Below, piece after piece: positions 11,251 through 22,161 of a stretch of DNA of 64,000 nucleotides (positions are counted from its first letter, which is position 1; each line of letters opens with the position of its first letter). The DNA is taken from positions 1,984,001 to 2,048,000 of the forward strand of contig JAPNXP010000006.1 of assembly GCA_028753945.1 (NCBI GenBank). Reading direction: 5' to 3'. The DNA is from Hexactinellida sp. DTS-2022 (lineage: Eukaryota > Porifera > Hexactinellida). The position numbers were made by a program, and so were the translations under genes. Under the pieces are notes generated by a model. The model saw only the letters and a list, made by a program, of their open reading frames with translations, searched no databases and was not told where the DNA came from.

Positions 11251-11857
11251 CCTTTTTACCATGTAAGCATGCGAATTGCTGTACAGGATGCAATAAAAGA
11301 ATTGATGAACTAATGAAAACTCTGAGAAATGTCAGTAGAACTAATGACAACTCTATGAAATGTCAGAAGAACTAATGACAACTCTATGAAATATCAGTAG
11401 AACTAATGACAACTCTATGAAATATCAGTAGAACTAATGACAACTTAGGAAATTCGCACAAGTGACAACCCCCATTTTCGCACTAATGCATGCACCTCCA
11501 AAAGGATATGCTTTAATTTATTATAATTTTAAAGTTGATAATTAATTATCAAGCCTATTTCACAACAGGGTTTCATACACGGGTGCCTGTGTTATATGAG
11601 CATTTACCCTTCTCCCTGTTAATTTAGGGGATACGTACAGTTGTTTGATCTTAATTAATCAAAAACATAAATTCCCTTTAATCTCAACTTTTATAGAAAC
11701 GAGCCTTCTGTTTTGGTAGCTTGGTGACGGATTACTCATCCCGTTATCCGCTTACATAGTTTATATTTGAAGATACCAACACAAAAATTTCGTAATCAAC
11801 ATTTTTGATTACCTATTATAACTGTTAGAGTTGGAATTGGATTTCGAATATTACAAT

Positions 11858-12077
11858 CAGTGGGGGCGCTAGCGCGCCACCACTGAAGGGGATAAAACGG
11901 GCTGAGTATTTCTTTTTGGGGCTGACACAGAATGCTGTTCTTTTGAGCAAATAACCATTTGTACTTAATTTTTTAAATAATCATTAAATAATCATCACAC
12001 CCACTGTGGACTGATGGGGCTGACAAAATTCAGATGGGGCGCTAGCCCCATCTATTCCCATGCTAGCACCGCCACTG
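11858..12077. mobile_element. hAT MITE, 220 bp (CAGTGG ends)
   Basis: It begins CAGTGGGGGCGCTAGCGC and ends GCTAGCACCGCCACTG. Flanks ATTACAAT (11850-11857) and ATTTCAAT (12078-12085) agree at 7 of 8 positions. The inside holds GGGGCTGAC and GGGGCGCTAGCCCC motifs and no protein. Confidence 0.82.
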
Positions 12078-12270
12078 ATTTCAATAGGCCCATGTTCGCA
12101 GCAGGGTTATATCCATGTAGCGAACTGTCCATGTAGCGAACTGTCCGTATCCTTTATTTAGTGACCCCTGAAAATGACTAGCACTATCAAGTTGGAAAGT
12201 TGTGTTGAGGGCACAATTTTTTTGGGGTGGGGCCTGTGCACCAAGAGCCGCAACCTGCCACGCCTCTGTT

Positions 12271-12483
12271 CAGGCTTTCATCCAGGAAATTTTACCGCGC
12301 TCCTAGATTTAGTTTGAGCTCGTTCAGTTTTCATTTAGTACGCCTAGATTAGTCATCTTGTATTAAGTCTATGGGAGCATATCTCGAAATTGTAGGCCTA
12401 GACTCGATTTTTGTACGCCTAGATTAAAATCCTACCAAATTACGCTCCTTTAGGCGCACCCAATCAGCCTGGATAACACCCTG
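12271..12483. mobile_element. hAT MITE, 213 bp (CAGGCTTTCATC family)
   Basis: The ends are CAGGCTTTCATCCAGG and CCTGGATAACACCCTG, flanked by a perfect 8-bp duplication CCTCTGTT (12263-12270 and 12484-12491). It shares internal TAGATTTAGTTTGAGCTCG and GCCTAGATTAAAATCC blocks with 44823-45007, so the two are one family. Confidence 0.9.
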
Positions 12484-12772
12484 CCTCTGTTTATAATATA
12501 TTGATCGCAAGTTGAAACAATACTATAGATAATATTTAACAAGTTAAATCAATATAATTATTACAAGTTGAGAACAATATAATTAGATTTAACAGTTTTA
12601 CTGAAATTGAAGTGCGAGAAAAAAAAATTAAACCCCCATTTATGGCAGAAATTAAACCCATTTTTTTTTGAAATTTTGTTAACCCATCTGACGCAGAATT
12701 TATGGTGAATCCAATGGTGAAATTAATTTAGGGGTTTAGTATAACATTTTTACTGTGCCGACTATACTATAG

Positions 12773-12911
12773 CACGGGCGTAGCTCGGCTCTGAAAACTC
12801 TCTGGCCAAGAAGCAGTTAAAGTGGTCCGGCCAAAACCGGACCCTCCTATATAATATAGTAGAATAAATGAAAACTGGTCCGGACCAGCCCGACCGCTTA
12901 ATACGCCTATG
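12773..12911. mobile_element. hAT-like MITE, 139 bp (GGCGTAGC family)
   Basis: The layout matches 8483-8596: CACGGGCGTAGCTCGGCTCTG-type start, CCGGCCAAAACCGGACC inside, and an AATACGCCTATG end. It splits one of the CTATACTATAGTATAG palindromes of the R1 array; the array resumes with TATAGTGGCCC after it. Confidence 0.65.
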
Positions 12912-13544
12912 TATGGTATAGTGGCCCAGTTCTAATCTTAGTCGATTATTATTTAATACTGTGCCGACTATACTATAGTATAGTGTGCCAGTTCTAATTT
13001 TAGTGCTTTGGTTACCGATTATTATTACTGTGCCGACTATATTATTGTTAGTCCGTAGATCGTCCACAGACAGAGTTTTATTAACTAAGAACTGAAATTT
13101 TCAGGACAGGTGTCTCATGGGTTACAGATGTGCACCTGGGGTCACGATTTTTGATAATTTCTTTGACACATTTTACACCTGTTTAATGTTACAACAGCTA
13201 GTACAGGAACAATAAATAGTGTCCGAATATTCAATTTATATGCTGTCGATAGAGAAAAGTTATTCTACACCTTTTTACAGTGCACGAATTTTAAAATTGG
13301 GGTTTGTTTATGCCACAATTGAGTTGCAAATTTCCTTTGTTTACTGACACTTCAGTTCAATTGAATGTGTTAAATCTGATTCTATTGTTTTAACTTATGA
13401 TAATTATATTGATTCCACTTGTGAGATCGAGTAGACTTCTATTTTCTAATTGAAACTAAGATTTTACATTCCATAACAACGACAGATTATGTGATTATAT
13501 TTAATTCTGCGAGAATAATCTTGCACAATGAATACACTGAAAGG

Positions 13545-14568
13545 TGACCTTCGATATCCTAAGGCCTGAGTGCTAAGCGAAAATTTGTGTACCATGGATC
13601 ACTTAAAGTGCATTGAAAAAGGCAGAATTGATATTTATTCCGATAATTAGCAATGATAGAGCTGAAAAGTGTATTACAGTAGAGCCTCTGAATAACGGAC
13701 ACCTTGGGACCGGAACCGTTGTCCGTTATTTAGAGGTTGTCCGCTATTTAGAGGTTGCATTTCTATTAGACATATGCTAAATAAATAAATCCGTGCCATG
13801 AGGGTTGTCCGTTATTTAGAGGTTGTCCGCTATTTGGAGTGTCCGTTATGGGAGGCTCCACTGTATAACTATATAGGAATATAATTAAGCCACCACCTCA
13901 CTTTTTCTGGTGGCTGAAGAATAAACAACGGCCGATTTAACAAACCACTGATGACTTAACAAAGTTATGATGACGTAAAACAACACTAATTTTAGTCACA
14001 AATGATGCCACTAAAATTATAATCTACACGAAGTAAATAATCCATAATTTATGGTAGATTAGTTAAGCCACCAAATGCAAAATTTGGTGGCTTATATAAG
14101 ATTTTTGGTGGCTAATGCCACCAAAACACCTAATCTATCGAGCACTGCATATCACACTCCAGAATTGTGATAGGTCATTATCTGATGACGTTATGGTTAT
14201 TTTCGTTGCGAATTATCTTGTTTTTCTAGCATACTTTTAGCATAGTTAAACGCGTTATAAATGTTCAAAATTGGAATATAGTTGTACCCAGAAGTAGTTG
14301 AATAAAATATAACGAAATTCTAAATGGAATGTTGATACATTCCTCAATTTCCATGGAATATTTATATTTCCTAAGATGTGCCATAACTAAAAACTATTAA
14401 TGTTATGTAAACTAGGCTCGGTACTGATCTATCCGGAATAGGTGCTAACTTCAATAATTTTTGAGATAGTGAGTCATTTCCTAATAATGAATTAAGTGTC
14501 AATAATCTCATTATCTCACTCAGGCCTTTTATATCGGACTCAGGCCTTTTATATCGAAGGTCTCGACT
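13545..14568. mobile_element. TIR element of about 1 kb inserted in R1 copy A
   Basis: The left end reads GTGACCTTCGATATCCTAAG then GCCTGAGT, and the right end is the complement of GAGACCTTCGATATAAAAGG then CCTGAGT. R1 sequence is broken between AATACACTGA and GACTGACATAATC, so ACTGA may be a short TSD. It contains a Tigger-like MITE (13677-13863) and a GCCACC-rich hairpin segment (about 13885-14135). No transposase frame is visible. A second copy lies at 4457-4712. Confidence 0.62.
13677..13863. mobile_element. Tigger/pogo-like MITE, 187 bp
   Basis: The ends CAGTAGAGCCTCTGAATAAC and the complement of CAGTGGAGCCTCCCATAAC are inverted repeats between TA dinucleotides. The inside repeats GTTGTCCGTTATTTAGAGG four times, so most of the element is made of TIR-like units. 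Confidence 0.8.
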
Positions 14569-15480
14569 GACATAATCAATTCTCTCTGTCTTTAACTTAT
14601 AGAGACGGTTCCAATTAGATTATTAGGTTATCGAGTGCTCTAAATTCAAATATTTACAGTGAAATTCAATTTATATTAATAATTATTAATTTATTTTGCT
14701 CTTCATATTAATGGTGTTAAATTATTAATAAATTAATTAACTAAATTTCATTGATCTCAGAAATGATGTAAGATAAAAACAAACTTCCAATTTACCAATT
14801 GATCGTTATGGCCCATAACACCTCTACAAATGGTTCTTGACACCTTGAGGTGATGATGACATCTTTTAAAAATGTATTCTCACACTTTTGTGAAATACAT
14901 AATTCAAATGGGTTGGTTGGTGTTGGGTACCCAACACGCACACGCACATAAAGATGCTGAGTAACCTATTATATTCTACTGAAACTTGAATATCTCTAAA
15001 GCGAAGTGAGCTAAATGGAAACTTGCACCACTCTAGGGTTCGCCATGTTCCACCAAAGGGTAATGCGTCGGCACAGCTGCCATTTTGGATTTATATTTTA
15101 GTCTGGGACCAGACAAATTTTTAAAGGTGTCAAAAATGTGTCCAAAATTTTTTATCAAAAATCGTGACCCCAGGTGCACATCTGTCACCCACGATACAGG
15201 TGTCCTGAAGTTTGAATTATTAGTTAATTGAACTCTAGTCTGTGGATGGGAATACATAGAAAATTAATAATATCTAACCAAGGCAGTCATTTCAATACTG
15301 GGTCACTATACTATGCTATACTATTGTCGGCACAGTAAACATACAGGGAGTGATTTCAATACTGGGCCACTATACTAAAGTATAGTCGACACAGTAATAA
15401 TTATAAAGGCAGTTATTTCATTACTTGGCCACTATAGTATAGTATAGCGGCACAGTAAAAAATCATGACAATGATTGTTG

Positions 15481-16241
15481 ATTTTTTTAAATTTTGTTAC
15501 ATCGAAAATAGTGTCAGGGCTTCAGAGAACAATAGAATTGAGACTTTTCTTTTTAAACATGGTCAAAATACGACCATAACTGACATCTGATATTAAATTA
15601 ATACTACCGATACAAACATCATATTCTATGGTTGTTCTGCACACTTTCTTAATCTTTTGGCCATAGATATCGAAATACCTCGTGTGATATCATTATTGGA
15701 TATAGTGATAATTTGTGTACAGATTACACAAGAATATTGGATTTTTGACCTTCCTTGGACCCCATAATTTCATATTTTACAGTATAAATATCGTTATCAC
15801 TTGAATTTGATAAGGAATTTGATTATTCTTTTCAGAATATAAGTATTGACAATGTATACAGTCATATATTAGATGCGGTGATACAGTGGATATAGTGATA
15901 TAATGGGTATAGTGATATATTGGATATAGTGATAATTTGGCCACAGATCAGATGTCCCCACCATTATCACTATATCCAATATGTACTGTACCATCTCCCA
16001 GCTGCATGGTATAAATCTGCTGGCGTCAAGAAACTTGTAATACCACAAGAAGTTAGTTGGTACACTCTAGCTGATTCTCTTCAGGTTTGGAAAAATCATG
16101 ATTTTTTTCCAACCCTACTTGACGTTCAAAATTAACTAATCCTTTTTTAAATCCTTCAAAAACTGGAAATGGGTGGTAAATTAGTAAACCAATTCAATAA
16201 TTTACCTTATTTAGACAATTATTCTAGTACATTACATAATA
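15481..16241. other. AT-rich stretch with GGATATAGTGATA repeats
   Basis: No gene is supported. The motif GGATATAGTGATA recurs at about 15691, 15890, 15906 (variant), 15921 and, inverted, at 15964-15977; the last two form a small hairpin (ATTGGATATAGTGATAAT and its complement). A small open frame here covers the hairpin and is unlikely to be a gene. Confidence 0.45.
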
Positions 16242-17486
16242 CAGTAATACCTCGTTTTACGCAGTATTTTTTACGCGTTTTCGTTTACCGGTATTTTTTA
16301 TGCGTTTTCGTTTTACGCGGAACAATTTTTATACCCAAAACTTTTTTACGCGATCCTCACTCGTTTCACGTATTTTATTTTTGATTTTCATACAATTAAT
16401 TCTCTTTTTTATCCAGATTTTAGATAATTTTTAAGATTCAGTGGCAACAAAGCGGTTCTACATTTCCAAAATTCAAAAATGAAGATTAGGGATAGTAGAT
16501 AGTTTGAGTTATGTATTTGTCATATAGTAAGTTCATCCAAATATATTATTGGTTAAATGAATACATATTTGCCTCACTATACACACTAAATATACCCGGT
16601 TGTGGGAGGTACTCCTAGATGTAGGGTTGCAATTCCCTTTCTGTGGGAATTCCCAAGTATTCTCACAAGTTGGTTTCTATCAGGATTCCCATAGGTCAAA
16701 ATAATTTCCATTCCAATCCCATATTGGAAATCCCATGGGAATTCCCATGGGATTAACATACACCCGGAAACCTTGGCTATCTGAGAGGTCCGGATGTTGG
16801 AGGTTTGAGTGTTTAACGGCGTTATATCGATTTAAAGAGATAGTATGTGTCATCACTTTTTGTCGAAATCCTCAAGTAAATTTTTTCAAAAATTCTAGCA
16901 TGTTGATGTATTATTGTGCTCTTGTTGGATTTGAAATTAACAGGTTCTAAATATTAAATACAAAGAACTACAGGGTATGGTATTTTCCTGAAAATCACTC
17001 CGGCAGTCTACGGTTAATAGGAATTTTTCTTATAAATCTCTTGAGAGTACACATTGGTATCAATATAATCCAAAAATGCAATAAATGATGAATAGACAAT
17101 GATTGGGATTTTATCTAAATTTTAGAAATTTCTAGAGTATACCTGAACCCTAAACACTAAGTATTTAATATTTTATTCGATGTTTTGATAATAATTGGAA
17201 ACGCATCTATTGTTTTAATATGTGTTACTATGGGAAAATACCGTTTTTATACGCGATTTCGTTTTACGCGGGCTTTTCAAGGAACGAATCTACCGCGTAA
17301 AAGAGGGATACCCAGGGCGGTCGCAGGATCTGGCCAGCCCGGGGCAAAAGAGCAGCTTTTAGTATAAATCCGGGGCATGCTCCATGTAATTATACTACCA
17401 ATTGGGCTGGAATCCGGGGCAAAATATTTTAACCCGGGGCATTTGCCCCGGATGCCCCCCCCTGGGACCGCCACTGGGGATACCTG
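16242..17486. mobile_element. Tigger/pogo-like element with a hAT MITE in its right TIR
   Basis: The left end is CAGTAATACCTCGTTTTACG; the right end, once the 164-bp MITE at 17313-17476 is ignored, is the complement of CAGGTATCCCTCTTTTACGC. Both are next to TA. TACGCG-containing units repeat just inside both ends. The centre (about 16620-16800) includes a GGGAATTCCC-rich piece starting TAGGGTTGCAATTCCC, probably the end of another, incomplete element. No transposase remains. Confidence 0.75.
17313..17476. mobile_element. hAT MITE, 164 bp, inside a Tigger-like TIR
   Basis: It starts CAGGGCGGTCGCAGG and ends CCTGGGACCGCCACTG, with CCCGGGGCA-type repeats inside. It is flanked by a perfect 8-bp duplication GGGATACC (17305-17312 and 17477-17484), which is itself part of the host TIR, so the order of insertion is clear. 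Confidence 0.93.
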
Positions 17487-17632
17487 TAGTATACAAACTA
17501 GAGTCTAATATACTTACATAAAGGTGTGTCAAGTTACTCTCAGTTCCAGACATCCGGGGACCTCCCTAGAAATCAATGCTTGGCGCCTATTTCCAATACA
17601 CCAATATTTGTGGACCTATCTTAATCTGTTTT

Positions 17633-18346
17633 CATCATACCTTATGGCCAAACTATACTCAAGAATGACATTTGAGATTAGGTTGTTTTTGGATAGTAAC
17701 CCATAAAGTAAACTAGCATTAAAAATTTCAGCTGAATCTGAGTCATACTTTTAACGTTGCACCCTTTTTAGAGATTAGGAATGTGTCCATCATCATCAAA
17801 AGGTCATTTTTAAAATGGACGATCATAACTTTTGGTCTAGATTTCACAAATTTGGTTCAACATGTTTGAAACCAAGTGTAAATGAATGAATACATATGTA
17901 CCTTTATAGAAACACGAATATTTAATATTTTGGCTCGAAACTTTCAGAGTTACAGCACTTTGAAGTCAAACTTCGACCCCAAAACTACGAAAAAGTGACG
18001 TTTGTCAGTTGAAATCCGAATTCAAAGTGCTGTAACTCTGAAAGTTTCGATCCAAAATATTAAATATTCGTGTTTCTAAGAAGGTACATATGTATTCATT
18101 CATTTACACTTGGTTTCAAACATGTTGAACCAAATTTGTGAAATCTAGACCAAAAGTTATGATCGTCCATTTTAAAAATGACCTTTTGATGATGATGGAC
18201 ACATTCCTAAGCTCTAAAAAGGGTGCAACGTCAAAAGTAAGAGTCAGATTCAGCTGAAATTTTTAATGCTAGTTTACTTTATGGGTTACTATCCAAAAAC
18301 AACCTAATCTCAAATGTCATTCTTGAGTATAGTTGGGCCTTATACC
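17633..18346. repeat. Giant near-perfect palindrome, arms ~330 bp
   Basis: The left arm (about 17633-17964) and the right arm (about 18021-18346) are reverse complements with only scattered mismatches (for example GGCCAAACTATACTC against GAGTATAGTTGGGCC). The non-palindromic centre is about 56 bp. A transcript would fold into a ~330-bp hairpin. No clear TSD was found. Frames inside do not look coding. Confidence 0.95.
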
Positions 18347-18441
18347 AAGTTTCAAATAAAACTCACATTTTTTTCTAACAATAATATAAACAGTGATTTA
18401 ATAAGGACGAACAAGTTCGTTATTTAATTTCGTTTGCATAA

Positions 18442-19787
18442 CCAGGGACTTCTTTAATATAGGGACTGTAAACTTCATTTTACGGTAAAATTAGCGTAGG
18501 CCTAAAACAGTATTGTTACTTATTGATATCCCGTAATCCGCTAATGCTAGGCACAGGAAATGTGTTATTGTCGTATAAGAAGTCATATTTTGGGAGTCCA
18601 ACGGTCATATTGGTTTATCGAAAATATTTGTGGAATGTAATTATGCGATTATCACACCTTTCCATTTATGGTAATATTGTTAAAGTCTCGAGATTAGTTA
18701 ACTTTATCCATATGAAATTTATTATTGGCGAATGGGAAATGGGAATTCATATTCAGGGACTCAGTATATCACATTGATTTACCTAAGGCGTTCCCCTTAG
18801 CCTATATTATTATTTTGGCACTCTCCACAGGAGGATTGCCCCGACCCTGTTTTGTAGTTTAGCTGATTCTTACCTATCAGATATCTGTCATTATGTTGTT
18901 TATTAAAAAATCTTGATAAGTTTCTTTCAAATCTATATTTAAATCAATGTTGTCCAATGAAATGTATTAAGTGGTGATGAGAAATGGATTTAGAACTACA
19001 TATTCTGATAAAATTCAAAAATTTTTAATACTTTATACATTAATTTCCCATTAACTCTGCTGTTATTCAACAGACCGGCTAACTGGTTAATAAAATCTCT
19101 AACCGTTAACCAATGTCAGCAACGGTAACCGGTTAACCGAATCCTGCCTTGTTGTTTTTTAATAAACAACATAATGACAGATTGCTGATAGGTAAGTATT
19201 AGCTAAACTACAAAACAGGGTCGGGACAATCCTCCTGGCAGCTGTGGAGAGTGCCAAAATAATAATATAGGCTAGGGGAACGCCTTGGGTAAATCAATGT
19301 GATCTACTGAGCCCCTAAATATGAATTCCCATTTCCCATTCGCCAATAATAAATTTAATATGTATAAAACTAACTAATCTCGAAATTTAACAATATTACC
19401 ATATATGGAAAGGTGTGAGAATCGCATAACTTACATTCCACAAATATTTTCGATAAACCAATATGACCGTTGTACTCCCAAAATATGATTTCCTGTACGA
19501 AAATGATACATTTCATATGTATAAAGTTATGTAATCTAGAGATTTTAACAATAATACCATATATGGAATGGTGTGAAAATCGCACAACTTACATTCCACA
19601 AATATTTTCGATAAACCAATATTACCGTTGGACTCCCACAATATGACTTCCTATGCGACAATAATACATTTCCTGTGTCTAGCATTAGCGGATTACGGGA
19701 TATCAATAAGTAACAATACTGTTTTAGGCCTAAGCTAATTTTACCGTAAAACGAAGTTTACAGTCCCTATATTAAAGAAGTCCCTGG
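18442..19787. mobile_element. Long-TIR element (CCAGGGAC family), copy 1
   Basis: It starts CCAGGGACTTCTTTAATATA and ends with the exact complement. The inverted arms extend for about 450 bp, through AAAACAGTATTGTTACTTAT, CATATTGGTTTATCGAAAAT and GGCGTTCCCCTTAGCC. The right arm holds an extra tandem copy of about 185 bp (19420-19610). Flanks are CATAA on both sides (18437-18441 and 19788-19792), a 5-bp TSD. The middle (19080-19150) has GGTTAACCGGTTAAC-like palindromic sequence. No transposase is present. Further copies: 34788-35992 and, truncated, 53759-54320. Confidence 0.85.
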
Positions 19788-19792
19788 CATAA

Positions 19793-20455
19793 CCCATTGG
19801 ATAGAATTACTCACATTAAATAGAAGCGATTCCGAATTAACAAGTAGGTTATTTAAAATTTTAAATATATTCGCAAGTAGAAGCATTATAGTTAGATTTA
19901 CTAATTTGATTTGACATCTTTGTTCCCGCCGGTACAAATCTGTAAAAACAAAGCAGTAAACAGATCAAACAATATATATAGATTAAACAATTACATTGGT
20001 TCTGAAGTGTGGGTAAACAAAGGATATTAGCACCCAAATTATGTCAGATTCTCCCTTTGGAGAATAAATGAACGATATTTATATCTAATAATTTTGTTAT
20101 AAATAGGATAACGAAATTCCTGTTAAATATTCGAAGAGTTTCTAACCAGATTTGCATGCAGGGGTATCAAAGTGGGGTATAAAATCTAATAGGTGACAGG
20201 TACTTAAGTTTATTCTTAAAATTAAAGTGGGAATATATTTGTTTATTAATTAAACGATAATCTATGCTTATTCAATAAACGTGAATTATCTCAGGGAGAA
20301 AAAAACTTCCAACTGTCAATTGTTCTTTATTGGGAGTAAACCTAAACCACAGATTAGTCTTATTTAACACCTTGAATAGATGTCGACATTATGAAAAAAT
20401 CTTAAATTGCAGCTAAGTATGCATAATTTTATCATCTAGGCACTATTCATAGACC
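19793..20455. other. AT-rich stretch, nothing recognised
   Basis: I see no gene, repeat boundary or RNA gene. It lies between the long-TIR element and the hAT MITE that precedes the kinase exon. Confidence 0.4.
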
Positions 20456-20463
20456 ATTAAAAT

Positions 20464-20613
20464 CAGGCACGGATCCATCGGGGGGTGCGCACCGCCCCAA
20501 ATCTTCATGAGATTGGACTAAGAGACTGTCACATTTCACAGATTAGCTAAATTAGAGTGATAATTACGCTATGGTTATCTCCCCCCACTAATTCTAGTCT
20601 GGATCCGTCCTTG
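20464..20613. mobile_element. hAT MITE, 150 bp, just upstream of the kinase exon
   Basis: It begins CAGGCACGGATCCATCGGGG and ends CTGGATCCGTCCTTG. Flanks ATTAAAAT (20456-20463) and ACTAAAAT (20614-20621) match at 7 of 8 positions. Its right end is 174 bp from the kinase start codon. Confidence 0.82.
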
Positions 20614-20759
20614 ACTAAAATATAGTACTTATGAAACAATATGCTGTTGACACAGCTGTAATTTTAGATATTTATTTCTCAGAGATGTTATAGGACTAAA
20701 TAACGACTTGAACATTATTTGAATCGCTATTACTAGTTACTTCTAACTTTTTGATATAG

Positions 20760-21158
<399 letters not shown>

Positions 21159-21397
21159 TGAAACTTGATTGTTTCTTTGTGTATTTGTGTCTGTCCAAAA
21201 TTAATTGGAAATCCATATGTTCCTCAAATCTGAAGTTTGCATACTTGGTTAATTTACACGCTGACAACGACTATAGGGTTTCTAACCAAAATAACAGGAT
21301 TATGACGTCATCAATGCACATTTGGGAATAAATTTTCAGTTTATAGCCTATTATCCCACAATTTATATTGCAAAACAACATATAATGAGACAAGTGT

Positions 21398-22041
21398 TAG
21401 ACCTCTGCGCGTGGCGGATAATAAATGAGGATTGCCGGACCGAGAACCCGCGGGAAACTTATTGCGGGTCAAATTATCAGAATATTTTGCGGGGCGGGGC
21501 GCGGCGGCTGCGAGTCACGCATTCTTCTTGCGGGGAGAGTGTGGGTCAGAGATTCTTCTAATGAGTTGGTGCTGGTTAGCGCGTGTTCTCGCCAATCCTC
21601 TTTTGGGGGTGCAATTGTACTATTGTACAATGTACCCCTCTATAATGACTAAACATATTTAATGATCAATATTATCTGAAACTGCTTAACAATCTAAATA
21701 ATTTTATACGTAATTTTCTAGTATATTTATTTCGTAATCCCGTATAGTAACCTACGGAATTCTCTGTATTCCTTATTTCTTGAGGCTGTAATTATATTTC
21801 TGCCCGCATTGTGCACCAAATGTATACCCCCCTATTATATAATCATTGCGAAAACCTTGGTTAGCGCGGGTTGGGCACTGATTATTGATGGTTAGGTGTG
21901 TTTTGGGCGCGGGCTATTAGTGTGGGTTCATTTGGTTATGGCAATGTATTGCGGGATAGGAGGGTCATTCGAAATAGATGCGGGTGCGGGTGCAGCGCAA
22001 GCGCGGATGCGGGGCCCGCATACAACATGCACAAAGGTCTA
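21398..22041. mobile_element. GC-rich TIR element, 644 bp
   Basis: The left end TAGACCTCTGCGCG and the right end GTGCACAAAGGTCTA-type sequence (GCACAAAGGTCTA) form short inverted repeats. Both subterminal regions (21405-21560 and 21860-22025) are rich in GCGGG and GCGCGG motifs that stand out from the AT-rich surroundings. This resembles hAT elements starting TAG, but the flanks ACAAGTGT and TACGTAAA do not match, so no TSD is confirmed. Three overlapping open frames at 21322-21662 are by-products of the high GC content. Confidence 0.5.
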
Positions 22042-22161
22042 TACGTAAACAACGGATTTATGGTGTTTTACGTCATATATGCAGGGATTGAAACAGCCAA
22101 GCTGTTAACAGAAAATGAAAATCGATGCTGACCAATGCAATAATTTAAATATTGTTATATA

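Larger units (their letters stand above)
8790..11496 (+). mobile_element. MULE (Mutator-like) element with minisatellite-bearing TIRs, 2.7 kb
   Basis: The left end (GCGTTAGTGCGAAATTGGGG then GTTGTCACTAG) and right end (complement of ATTAGTGCGAAAATGGGG then GTTGTCACTTG) are inverted repeats. Each continues into an array of 31-bp units, so TIR plus array is about 190-250 bp on each side. Flanks TTCAAAAGG (8781-8789) and TCCAAAAGG (11497-11505) match at 8 of 9 positions, as expected for a MULE TSD. Inside is a decayed FLYWCH-MULE transposase (9207-10667), a hAT MITE (9588-9822) and a piece of another MULE transposase in the opposite direction. Minisatellite-containing TIRs are known from the Rehavkus group; assignment to it is inference. 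Confidence 0.8.
12492..15465 (+). repeat. R1 dispersed repeat, copy A, with insertions
   Basis: R1 is my label for an unclassified repeat seen in at least five long copies here. Shared landmarks in this copy are: ATTATTACAAGTTGA (about 12560); a palindromic array (12750-13045); CAGGTGCACATCTG-like sequence; CCACAATTGAGTTGCAAATT (13315); ACAAACTTCCAATT (14780); CACCTTGAGGTGATGATGAC (14840); GGGTTGGTTGGTGTTGGGT (14910); a half copy of the 120-bp foldback (15048-15092); and a second array (15300-15460). It is interrupted by a hAT MITE (12773-12911) and a 1-kb TIR element (13545-14568). No protein is encoded. Confidence 0.7.

Noticed and set aside
21322-21662. Three overlapping open frames in a GC-rich island, possible exon or CpG island near the kinase exon
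   Set aside because: The GC-rich blocks are subterminal repeats (GCGGG) of the TIR element at 21398-22041; the frames lack a recognisable domain.
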